From assembly GCA_964605645.1 (NCBI GenBank), contig CAZSDJ010000037.1:1-15286 (forward strand): a DNA stretch of 15,286 nt, read 5' to 3'. Position 1 is the stretch's first letter; each line of letters begins with the position of its first letter. The notes below the pieces were generated by a model. That model saw only the letters and a program-made list of their open reading frames with translations. It was not told the DNA's origin and did no database searches. The position numbers and the translations under genes were made by a program. Positions 6,275-12,264 of this stretch are shown here, in pieces. This stretch comes from PXAH01 sp964605645. GTDB taxonomy: Bacteria; Omnitrophota; Gorgyraeia; Duberdicusellales; 4484-171.

Positions 6275-6982
6275 ATGGTTTTAAAAATTTCAGAACATAA
6301 AAATATACTGTTTCAGATTTTAAAAGATATTTATTCTGACACTAAGATCTCTCCCTTTTTAGGATTTAAAGGAGGTACAGCTGCTTATATTTTTTATGAT
6401 TTACCCCGGTTTTCGGTTGACCTGGATTTTGATTTACTTGATTCCAAAAGAGAGAATGATCTTTTAGAAAAAATTAAAAAGATTATTAAAGATTACGGCC
6501 GGATAAAAGAGGCGCGGGAAAAAAGATTTAGTTTTTTCTTTTTACTTTCTTATCAGGAAAAATCTCAAAATATTAAAATTGAAATCAACAAAAGATTGTT
6601 TGGTTCAGAATATGAAATAAAGACATATCTGGGTATTTCGATGAAGGTAATGAAAAGAGAAGATATGTTTGCCCATAAACTGGTGGCTATGGATGAAAGA
6701 ATGGGAAAAACAAACCGTGATATATATGACGCCTGGTTTTTTGCCAAAAATAATTGGCCGGTAAATAAAGAAATAGTTGGAAAAAGGTCAAATCTGGATT
6801 TTGGCGCCTTTTTACAAAAGTGTATAATTTCTTTAGAAAAAATTAAACAACAAAATATTTTACAAGGCATCGGTGAACTTTTAAATGAGAAACAAAAAGC
6901 TTGGGCAAAAACGCATTTAAAGCAAGATACTATATTTTTGCTGAAGTTGATGTTGGAGAACGAAGGAGTGAGGGGCTCATAG
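6275..6982 (+). CDS. AbiEii-family nucleotidyltransferase toxin (locus 2)
   Basis: A 235-residue nucleotidyltransferase of the AbiEii/AbiGii toxin family. FKGGTAAYIF (31-40) and RFSVDLDFDL (45-54) give the GGT motif and the S47-x-D49-x-D51 acidic pair. K135 in MFAHKLVAM and TNRDIYDAW (146-154) match the C-terminal conserved Lys and RD-YD block. All expected catalytic residues are present, so it should be active. The partner antitoxin is immediately upstream. It is much more like the classic GGTaL...S-DLDF form than the locus 1 toxin, whose corresponding block is GGVNM...S-DMDLD. The last few codons run up to the dispersed repeat at 6984. Confidence 0.86.
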   Translation: MVLKISEHKNILFQILKDIYSDTKISPFLGFKGGTAAYIFYDLPRFSVDLDFDLLDSKRENDLLEKIKKIIKDYGRIKEAREKRFSFFFLLSYQEKSQNIKIEINKRLFGSEYEIKTYLGISMKVMKREDMFAHKLVAMDERMGKTNRDIYDAWFFAKNNWPVNKEIVGKRSNLDFGAFLQKCIISLEKIKQQNILQGIGELLNEKQKAWAKTHLKQDTIFLLKLMLENEGVRGS

Positions 6983-6983
6983 G

Positions 6984-7026
6984 GGACTGTTACTGAAGAG
7001 AGGCAGAAAAATAGGTGTCTGTCCCT
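6984..7026 (+). repeat. 43-bp dispersed repeat, copy 1
   Basis: Bases 6984-7026 match 15168-15210 at 37 of 43 positions; the inner 26 bp (AGGCAGAAAAATAGGTGTCT and on) match at 25. The ends carry partly complementary AGGGGAC and GTCCCT. This resembles dispersed extragenic elements with a GGGACAGACACC core that I associate with REP-type repeats, but no transposase is present here. It lies immediately after the toxin stop, and a possible GTG start for the next gene (7015) falls inside it. Confidence 0.7.
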
Positions 7027-7044
7027 AATAAAATAGGTGAAAAA

Positions 7045-7836
7045 GTGGAAAAAACAAAAGAGAAGTTTTCTGTAGTTATCCCGGTCCATAATGAAGCTGA
7101 AAATATTGTAAATAACATTGAAGAAATTAATAAAACTTTACTTGATTTTGGTTGCAGTTATGAAATTATAGCTATTGACGATGGTTCAAGCGACGATTCT
7201 TTTCGAATCTTAAAAAATTTAGAAACTAAAATTGATCAGCTGATAGTTAAAAAAAATAGCAAGAATTTTGGGAAAGGGAGAGCCTTAAAAAAAGCTTTTA
7301 AGTATATAAGTGGTGATTTAATTGTTTGGCTGGATGCAGACCTAGACCTGCATCCTTATCAAATAAAAACTTTTTATGATATCATGAAATTAGATAATGC
7401 CGATATTGTAATTGGTTCAAAAATGCATCCCAATTCAAAGTTAACTTATCCAAATCACAGAAAAGTTGTTAGTTTATTAGGCTATATTCTTATTTATGTT
7501 TTATTTAATCTTCCTTGTCACGACACCCAAACCGGCCTGAAACTGTTTAAAAGAAAAACGTTAGCTAAAGTGCTGCCGAGAATTTTAGTAAAAAAATTTG
7601 CTTTTGACTTAGAAGTTTTAGTCAATGCCAACCATCTCGGTTTTACTATTTCAGAGGCGCCGGTAGTACTGGATTCAAAAAGAATGGGGGGTAGAATCGG
7701 CGCAAGGGCAATCACCGCAGCTTTATGGGATACCTTAGCTGTTTGGTACCGGATGTATATTTTAAAATATTATGACCGTATCGATTATCATCGCCGTCGC
7801 AAGGCGGCAAAGCAATTTAGAAAAGTGCGTAGATAA
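7045..7836 (+). CDS. Family 2 glycosyltransferase, dolichyl/undecaprenyl-phosphate sugar synthase type
   Basis: 263 residues from the GTG at 7045, chosen because AGGTGA (7035-7040) lies 4 nt upstream. The longer in-frame GTG at 7015 is inside a dispersed repeat. The GT-A fold of family 2 is clear: VVIPVHNEAENI (10-21), IDDGSSDDS (45-53), and the metal-binding DAD at 97-99. CHDTQTGLKLFKR (158-170) and FDLEVLVNA near 192-200 are typical of DPM1/GtrB-like enzymes that charge a polyprenyl phosphate with a sugar. No clear C-terminal membrane pair is seen, only a hydrophobic patch near 143-155. The basic C-terminal tail (RRRKAAKQFRKVRR) overlaps the next gene by 65 bp. Sugar and lipid specificities cannot be read from the sequence. 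Confidence 0.88.
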   Translation: MEKTKEKFSVVIPVHNEAENIVNNIEEINKTLLDFGCSYEIIAIDDGSSDDSFRILKNLETKIDQLIVKKNSKNFGKGRALKKAFKYISGDLIVWLDADLDLHPYQIKTFYDIMKLDNADIVIGSKMHPNSKLTYPNHRKVVSLLGYILIYVLFNLPCHDTQTGLKLFKRKTLAKVLPRILVKKFAFDLEVLVNANHLGFTISEAPVVLDSKRMGGRIGARAITAALWDTLAVWYRMYILKYYDRIDYHRRRKAAKQFRKVRR

Positions 7837-8821
7837 CTGTCTTAATTTAGATTATCAGGATTTTGAGATTATAGTTTTACCTGATTATTCTTTTTCTCAA
7901 GACGGAATATTCTCTGATTCTAAAATAAAAATTATCCCCACCGATAAAATCACCCCTCCTTATAAACGCGATATAGGCGTAAAACAAGCAAAAGGAGAAA
8001 TTGTAGCCTTCTTAGATGATGATACCTATCCGGCTAAATATTGGTTGAAGAGAGCGATTGACGTGTTTGAAAAAGATAAAGAAATTGGCTGTGTCTGCGG
8101 CCCGGCGATAACTCCTGAAACTGATACTATATCGGAGAAAGCAAGCGGCCTGGTTTATTCATCACTTTTTGTTTCCGGGAATCATACTTTTCGCTATATA
8201 CCTAAAAAAGAAAGAGAGGTTTTTGATTTTCCCAGCTGCAATTTCCTCATCAGGAAAGATTTATTTAACCAAATAGGGGGATTTGAGAAGCCGTACTGGC
8301 CGGGTGAAGATACTTTTTTGTGTTTAAAGGTTTTAAATAAAAACAAAAAAATGGTTTATGGCCCAAAAGTTTTAGTTTATCATCACCGCCGCTCATTGTT
8401 TAGAAAACACCTCAACCAGATTAAAAGCTATGCTTTGCATCGCGGTTATTTCGCCAAAAAATACCCCAAAACTTCCTTAAGAGTAGAATATTTTATCCCC
8501 ACTTTTTTTGTACTGGGGCTGATAATTGGAGGAAGCCTAATTTTTTTTTCACCAATTTTTAGAACAATTTATTTTAGCCTTCTCGGGGTATATCTTTTTT
8601 TAATTCTATTAAATTCCTTTTTGCTATCGGCCAAACAAAAAGAAAGCTTACAATCCAAAATTACATTGTTTTTATTAACCCTTTCAGGTATAATCATAAC
8701 CCACATTACCTACGGCCTGTATTTTATAAAAGGCATATTTGCTAATCAGATGCCGGAAGAGAAAAACACAGATGATCGCAGAGGAAAAACACAGATGACC
8801 ACAGATAGAGAGCACAGATGA
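7772..8821 (+). CDS. Family 2 glycosyltransferase with three C-terminal membrane segments
   Basis: A 349-residue protein beginning VSIIIAVARR, the usual first beta strand of GT2 enzymes, so the start inside the preceding gene is credible. AFLDDDTYP (79-87) holds the DxD-type metal site, and WPGEDTFLCLKV (near 177-188) the ED base motif. Hydrophobic stretches near 232-255, 260-280 and 290-315 would anchor it in the inner membrane. This layout is common in enzymes of exopolysaccharide or O-antigen assembly. No Shine-Dalgarno sequence precedes the ATG; coupling to the upstream gene is likely. The last 20 or so residues (from about PEEKNTDDRR) are encoded by CACAGAT repeats, so the original C-terminus was probably shorter. 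Confidence 0.87.
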   Translation: MTVSIIIAVARRQSNLEKCVDNCLNLDYQDFEIIVLPDYSFSQDGIFSDSKIKIIPTDKITPPYKRDIGVKQAKGEIVAFLDDDTYPAKYWLKRAIDVFEKDKEIGCVCGPAITPETDTISEKASGLVYSSLFVSGNHTFRYIPKKEREVFDFPSCNFLIRKDLFNQIGGFEKPYWPGEDTFLCLKVLNKNKKMVYGPKVLVYHHRRSLFRKHLNQIKSYALHRGYFAKKYPKTSLRVEYFIPTFFVLGLIIGGSLIFFSPIFRTIYFSLLGVYLFLILLNSFLLSAKQKESLQSKITLFLLTLSGIIITHITYGLYFIKGIFANQMPEEKNTDDRRGKTQMTTDREHR

Positions 8822-8852
8822 TCGCAGATGGGAAATACAGATAACCACAGAT
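8766..8852 (+). repeat. CACAGAT array, left of GxxExxY gene
   Basis: Seven or eight units of CACAGAT or its variants (CGCAGAT, ATACAGAT, CGCAGAG) occur here, for example at 8766-8773, 8789-8796, 8799-8806, 8813-8819, 8823-8829, 8835-8842 and 8845-8852. They are separated by short gaps such as GAT, GAC or AAC. All face the same way. The complementary orientation, ATCTGTG, is used on the other side of the gene at 9221-9307. The array contributes the C-terminus of the glycosyltransferase and ends 2 bp before the GxxExxY start. Confidence 0.9.
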
Positions 8853-8854
8853 AT

Positions 8855-9217
8855 ATGTATAAGGATTTGAGTTATAAAATAATAGGGTGCTTGTATGAAG
8901 TTCATAAAGAATTAGGATCTATTCATAAGGAAAATATATATCATAGAGCGTTAAGCATAGAATTCAGCGATAAGAATATATCATTTATTGAAGAAAAACC
9001 TATAAATATAAAATATAAAGATAAAAAAGTCGGAGTTTATAGGCCAGATTTTATAATTGATAATAAAATTATACTAGAAATTAAAGCAGTTCCTATAATA
9101 ACAAAAGCTATACGAAATCAAGTATATTACTATATTAAAGGAACAAAATATAAATTAGCTTTGCTTGCAAATTTTGGAGTTAATAAGGTCAATGTCAAAA
9201 GATTCATCTACACCTAA
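8855..9217 (+). CDS. GxxExxY family protein (PD-(D/E)XK nuclease-like)
   Basis: 120 residues from the ATG at 8855. An ATG at 8828 would add nine residues, but these are repeat-encoded, and homologues typically begin M-Y-K-D-L-(S/T)-Y-K. The family core YEVHKELG...KENIYHRAL (15-33) is present, although the first Gly of GxxExxY is replaced by Ile (IHKENIY). RPDFIIDNKIILEIKA (64-79) gives the Asp and Glu-x-Lys of a PD-(D/E)XK-type active site. The biochemical role of the family is not established. The gene is strikingly richer in AT than its neighbours (AAA, ATA and TAT codons dominate). It is enclosed by mirror-image CACAGAT arrays, which suggests arrival as a cassette. It interrupts what otherwise looks like a glycan gene cluster. 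Confidence 0.88.
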   Translation: MYKDLSYKIIGCLYEVHKELGSIHKENIYHRALSIEFSDKNISFIEEKPINIKYKDKKVGVYRPDFIIDNKIILEIKAVPIITKAIRNQVYYYIKGTKYKLALLANFGVNKVNVKRFIYT

Positions 9218-9220
9218 CAT

Positions 9221-9307
9221 ATCTGTGATCATCTGCGAATACATCTGTGATAATTTGTGCTTTAAAAAATCTGTGTTAATCTGTGATAAAATCTGTGTTA
9301 ATCTGTG
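9221..9307 (-). repeat. CACAGAT array (as ATCTGTG), right of GxxExxY gene
   Basis: Eight units of ATCTGTG or one-base variants start at 9221, 9231, 9243, 9253, 9269, 9279, 9291 and 9301. They are in reverse orientation to the array at 8766-8852, making a large inverted repeat around the gene. The spacing is irregular (10-16 bp), with TTA, ATA or ATC between units. It fills the whole intergenic gap up to the radical SAM start. Confidence 0.9.
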
Positions 9308-9316
9308 TATAAAAAA

Positions 9317-10816
9317 ATGAAAATACTAATCTGTTTCCCCCCACTCTCAAAACAAAAAGGCCACGCCACATTAGGGCAAAACCGGCAGTTTCAATATTTT
9401 AAAGAACCTACCTATATTTATCCGGTTGTTCCGGCTCAGGCCGCGACCTTGTTAAAAGAAAATGGTTTTGAGGTAATTTGGCTCGATTGCATTGCCGAAA
9501 ATATTTCTTACCAAAGCTTTATTGAAATCATAAAAGAAGAAAAACCGGATTTAATCGCCATGGAAACCAAAACCCCCGCCATCAAACAACAATGGAAAAT
9601 AATCAACGACATCAAACGACTTAGGACTTTGGACTTAGGACTTAGGACTGTTTTATTCGGCGACCACGTCACCGCCTTACCCGAAGAATCATTCCAAAAC
9701 TCCCCGGTTGACTTCATCCTAACCGGCGGCGACTACGACTTCCTATTGCTTAATTTATGTAGGGTGTTAAATAAATTTAAGCTATCAGCTATCAGCCATG
9801 AGCTATCAGCCAATTTAGAGCCCGGCATCTATTACCGTACCACCCAAGGCGTATGCAATACCGGCCCCTTCCAACTTAATCACGATCTGAACAACCTCCC
9901 CTTTATCGACCGCAATCTAACCAAATGGCAGCTTTATGCTTATCAAAACGGAAATTATAAAAAAACACCCGGTACTTATATTATGAGCGGCAGAGATTGC
10001 TATTGGGGCAAGTGTACTTTCTGCAGCTGGCCCCAGCTCTATCCCGCTTACCGTGTAAGAAAGCCGGAAAATGTTTTAGACGAAATCGGCCGGATCATTG
10101 ATAATTATCCGGTAGCAGAAATCATGGATGATACCGGTTCTCTTACCCCCGGAAATTGGTTGAGAGAATTCTGCAAAGGAATAATTGAGAGAGGCTATAA
10201 CCAAAGAATAGGTTTTGACTGCAATATGCGTTTTGGTTCAGCTACAGAGGCAGATTATAAATTAATGAAGCAAGCAAATTTCAGGTTCCTGCTTTTTGGC
10301 CTGGAATCTGCCAACCAAAAAACACTGGATAAAATCAAAAAAGGTTTAACCCCGGATAAAATAGTTGAATCCTGCAAGCTTGCCAGAGGAGCCGGATTGT
10401 ATCCGCATATAACTGTGATGTTTGGCTATCCCTGGGAAAGTTACGAGGATGCAAAAAATACTTATCAGTTAGCAAAATACTTACTGAAGAAAGGCTATGC
10501 CTATACCATGCAGGCAACCATAGTTGTCCCTTATCCCAATACGCCTTTATTTTCTGAATGTAAAGAAAAAGATTTACTGTATAGCTTAGATTGGGCAGAT
10601 TATGATATGAAAAAACCGGTAATGAAATTACCGTTTGAAGCTGATAAAATAAATAAATTAGTCCAGGATTTGTATTCGGTATCTTTTAATCCGGAGTTTA
10701 TTTTTAACAAAATATTAAGCATTAGAGGCATCGATGACCTCAAATATTTCGCCCGAGCCGCGCAAAAAGTGGCAGGCCATCTTACTGATTTCAGAGGAAA
10801 AAATCTTTATCCTTGA
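9317..10816 (+). CDS. B12-binding-type radical SAM protein
   Basis: 499 residues from the ATG at 9317; an earlier GTG at 9305 lies in the ATCTGTG array and is unlikely. Residues 1-140 look like the cobalamin-binding Rossmann domain that precedes many radical SAM enzymes (KILICFPPL, FEVIWLDC, a GDHVTALPEE segment near 115-124, and TGGDYDFLLLNL). The radical SAM centre is CYWGKCTFC with Cys228, 233 and 236, a CX4CX2C form of the usual CX3CX2C. GLESANQKTLDKIKKG (about 324-340) is the conserved segment after the barrel. Substrate unknown; such enzymes methylate or rearrange lipids, hopanoids and natural products. Two heptamer-periodic tracts lie in frame (residues about 101-110 and 155-166). It overlaps the promoter of the next gene at its stop. 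Confidence 0.88.
   Translation: MKILICFPPLSKQKGHATLGQNRQFQYFKEPTYIYPVVPAQAATLLKENGFEVIWLDCIAENISYQSFIEIIKEEKPDLIAMETKTPAIKQQWKIINDIKRLRTLDLGLRTVLFGDHVTALPEESFQNSPVDFILTGGDYDFLLLNLCRVLNKFKLSAISHELSANLEPGIYYRTTQGVCNTGPFQLNHDLNNLPFIDRNLTKWQLYAYQNGNYKKTPGTYIMSGRDCYWGKCTFCSWPQLYPAYRVRKPENVLDEIGRIIDNYPVAEIMDDTGSLTPGNWLREFCKGIIERGYNQRIGFDCNMRFGSATEADYKLMKQANFRFLLFGLESANQKTLDKIKKGLTPDKIVESCKLARGAGLYPHITVMFGYPWESYEDAKNTYQLAKYLLKKGYAYTMQATIVVPYPNTPLFSECKEKDLLYSLDWADYDMKKPVMKLPFEADKINKLVQDLYSVSFNPEFIFNKILSIRGIDDLKYFARAAQKVAGHLTDFRGKNLYP
9621..9648 (+). repeat. Heptamer tract inside radical SAM gene (TTAGGAC type)
   Basis: Four perfect or one-mismatch heptamers, TTAGGAC or TTTGGAC, run in tandem in the B12-domain coding region. 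They encode RLRTLDLGLRT through three shifting frames. The reverse complement is GTCCTAA/GTCCAAA, the same family as the intergenic tracts at 12205-12239 and 15136-15156. The family resembles in style, but is not shown to be related to, the heptanucleotide STRR repeats of cyanobacteria. Confidence 0.8.
9780..9814 (+). repeat. Heptamer tract inside radical SAM gene (AGCTATC type)
   Basis: Five consecutive heptamers starting AGC occur at 9780, 9787, 9794, 9801 and 9808: AGCTATC three times, AGCCATG and AGCCAAT. They encode KLSAISHELSAN, probably a surface loop. The sequence differs from the GTCC family but the period is the same. Confidence 0.75.
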
Positions 10817-10841
10817 CAAAAAGGAAACAATATTGTATATT
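10813..10841 (+). promoter_or_regulatory. Promoter of the AAA/DUF4143 gene
   Basis: TTGACA (10813-10818), a 17-bp spacer and TATATT (10836-10841) fit sigma70 well. The -35 box overlaps the radical SAM stop codon. The spacer contains the palindrome ACAATATTGT (10827-10836). A second imperfect dyad, TCCTT-GT-AAGGA (10844-10855), covers the expected start site. A strong Shine-Dalgarno sequence, AAGGAAGG (10851-10858), lies 7 nt before the ATG at 10866. Confidence 0.75.
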
Positions 10842-10865
10842 TGTCCTTGTAAGGAAGGATAAAAT

Positions 10866-12179
10866 ATGAAAAAGAACAAGCAAATCAAAGAAATAATAAG
10901 TGATTTTCATCAGAAACAGCTGCCGGATTTTGTCCGGCGGGAGTTTAGAGAAAAAACTTTACCCAACAAGGTATTTTCGATTATGGGGGTAAGGCGTTCG
11001 GGCAAAACTTTTTGTTTTTATCAACTGATTAAAAAAATAGTTGCAGAAGGCAATAGCATCCAAAGTATACTTTTTGTTAATTTTGAGGATGACAGGCTTT
11101 ATCCTGTTGATAAAAGTATCTTACCTGAAATACTCAATGCTTATTATGAGTTGTACCCGGACAAAAAGAACAGCACCGTTTATATCTTTTTTGATGAAAT
11201 CCAAAATATAGAAGGGTGGGAGAAGTTTGCCAGAAGGCTTCTTGATACAGAAAATGTCCGGATTTATATCACAGGCTCTTCTTCAAAAATGTTAAGTAAA
11301 GAGTTATCCACTTCTCTGCGGGGCCGGACTATCGCGCGAGAGATTTTCCCCCTTAATTTTTCTGAATACTTACGTTTTCATGATACGGCTCCGGTTTCGG
11401 TGTCCTCCCGGCAGAGAGTTCAAGTTGTTCATCTTTTTAAAAGATACCTTAACAAAGGCGGTTTCCCGGAAGTGGTGGGTTTAGCCGAAAGAGAACGGGT
11501 GGATATTTTACAAGAACATATAAACCTTATCATCTATAAGAATTTGATAGAGCGGCATAATATTAAAAATATTTCTTTAGTTAAATACCTGATTCATTAT
11601 TTTTTAGCTAATATTTCAAATTTGTTTTCTATTAATAAGTTATTTAATGATTTAAAATCACAAGGCTATAAGGTTTCAAAAGATGCCATTTTTAACTATG
11701 TTTCATACTTGGAAGATGCATATTGTTTTTTTTCGGTGCCTATATTTTCAGTTTCTTTGAAAACCAGGCAGGTTAATCCCCGCAAAATTTATGCAGTCGA
11801 TCATGGTTTGGCTACTGCATCTGTGTGGAAGGTAAGCGAAGATTGCGGCAGGCTGCTGGAGAATATAGTCTTTATTCACCTGCGGCGGATTTCTCCTTGG
11901 CGCGGAATATATTATTATCTGACAGATAAAGAAAAAGAAGTTGACTTTGTTGTTACAGATAAAAACAAAGTTATCATTCTAATTCAGGTATGCTATTCTT
12001 TAGATTCAAAAGCTTCAAGAGAAAGAGAGATAAAGGCTTTATCCCGGGCAATGGAGGAATTAAAGGTTAAACAGGGGCTTATTCTTACTTATAGCCAAAA
12101 AGAAACTATAAATTTAGGCAAGAAAAAGATTATTGTTAAACCCGTATGGGAGTGGGCCTTGGGAAAGGCGAGAGAATAA
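10866..12179 (+). CDS. ATP-binding protein of the AAA_14/DUF4143 type
   Basis: 437 residues. Walker A is GVRRSGKT (41-48). Walker B is YIFFDEIQNIEGWE (106-119) and is followed by the sensor-like YITGSSSKML (134-143). The region after about residue 200 (LNKGGFPEVV, then a winged-helix-like NLFSINKLFNDLKSQGYKVS) matches the middle of DUF4143 proteins. The C-terminal domain contains KEVDFVVTDKNKVIILIQV, where these proteins have a restriction-endonuclease-like fold. Despite their abundance the cellular role of these ATPases is not settled; they often travel as single mobile genes. It has its own promoter and a good ribosome binding site. It is separated from the next gene by a repeat-filled 85-bp gap, so it is probably a one-gene unit. 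Confidence 0.9.
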   Translation: MKKNKQIKEIISDFHQKQLPDFVRREFREKTLPNKVFSIMGVRRSGKTFCFYQLIKKIVAEGNSIQSILFVNFEDDRLYPVDKSILPEILNAYYELYPDKKNSTVYIFFDEIQNIEGWEKFARRLLDTENVRIYITGSSSKMLSKELSTSLRGRTIAREIFPLNFSEYLRFHDTAPVSVSSRQRVQVVHLFKRYLNKGGFPEVVGLAERERVDILQEHINLIIYKNLIERHNIKNISLVKYLIHYFLANISNLFSINKLFNDLKSQGYKVSKDAIFNYVSYLEDAYCFFSVPIFSVSLKTRQVNPRKIYAVDHGLATASVWKVSEDCGRLLENIVFIHLRRISPWRGIYYYLTDKEKEVDFVVTDKNKVIILIQVCYSLDSKASREREIKALSRAMEELKVKQGLILTYSQKETINLGKKKIIVKPVWEWALGKARE

Positions 12180-12181
12180 TC

Positions 12182-12239
12182 AACGAATGTACGAATGAGG
12201 ATAAGTCTGAGGTCCGACGTCCAAAGTCCAACGTCAAGA
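12182..12239 (+). repeat. Intergenic short-repeat tract (8-mer pair and GTCC heptamers)
   Basis: Two octamers differing by one base (ACGAATGT and ACGAATGA, 12184-12199) are followed by five GTC-starting heptamers at 12205, 12212, 12219, 12226 and 12233, for example GTCCGAC and GTCCAAC. The heptamers are the same family, in reverse orientation, as the tract within the radical SAM gene. They fill most of the space before the next gene, so no obvious promoter remains there. Confidence 0.75.
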
Positions 12240-12264
12240 ATGAATATAAAAAAAGTGGGATAAA

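Noticed and set aside
6984..7026. Insertion sequence end
   Set aside because: No transposase, target-site duplication or partner end can be seen near either copy. It is called only as a dispersed repeat.
6565..7089. Minus-strand open frame of 174 codons
   Set aside because: It is antisense to the AbiEii toxin with conserved catalytic motifs on the + strand. Its own translation is rich in Phe and Ser with no domain pattern, as expected for the complement of an AT-rich Lys-rich gene.
8766..9307. CRISPR array
   Set aside because: The units are only 7-8 bp, spacing is irregular, and orientation flips across the gene. There are no 25-40 bp repeats or uniform spacers and no cas gene.
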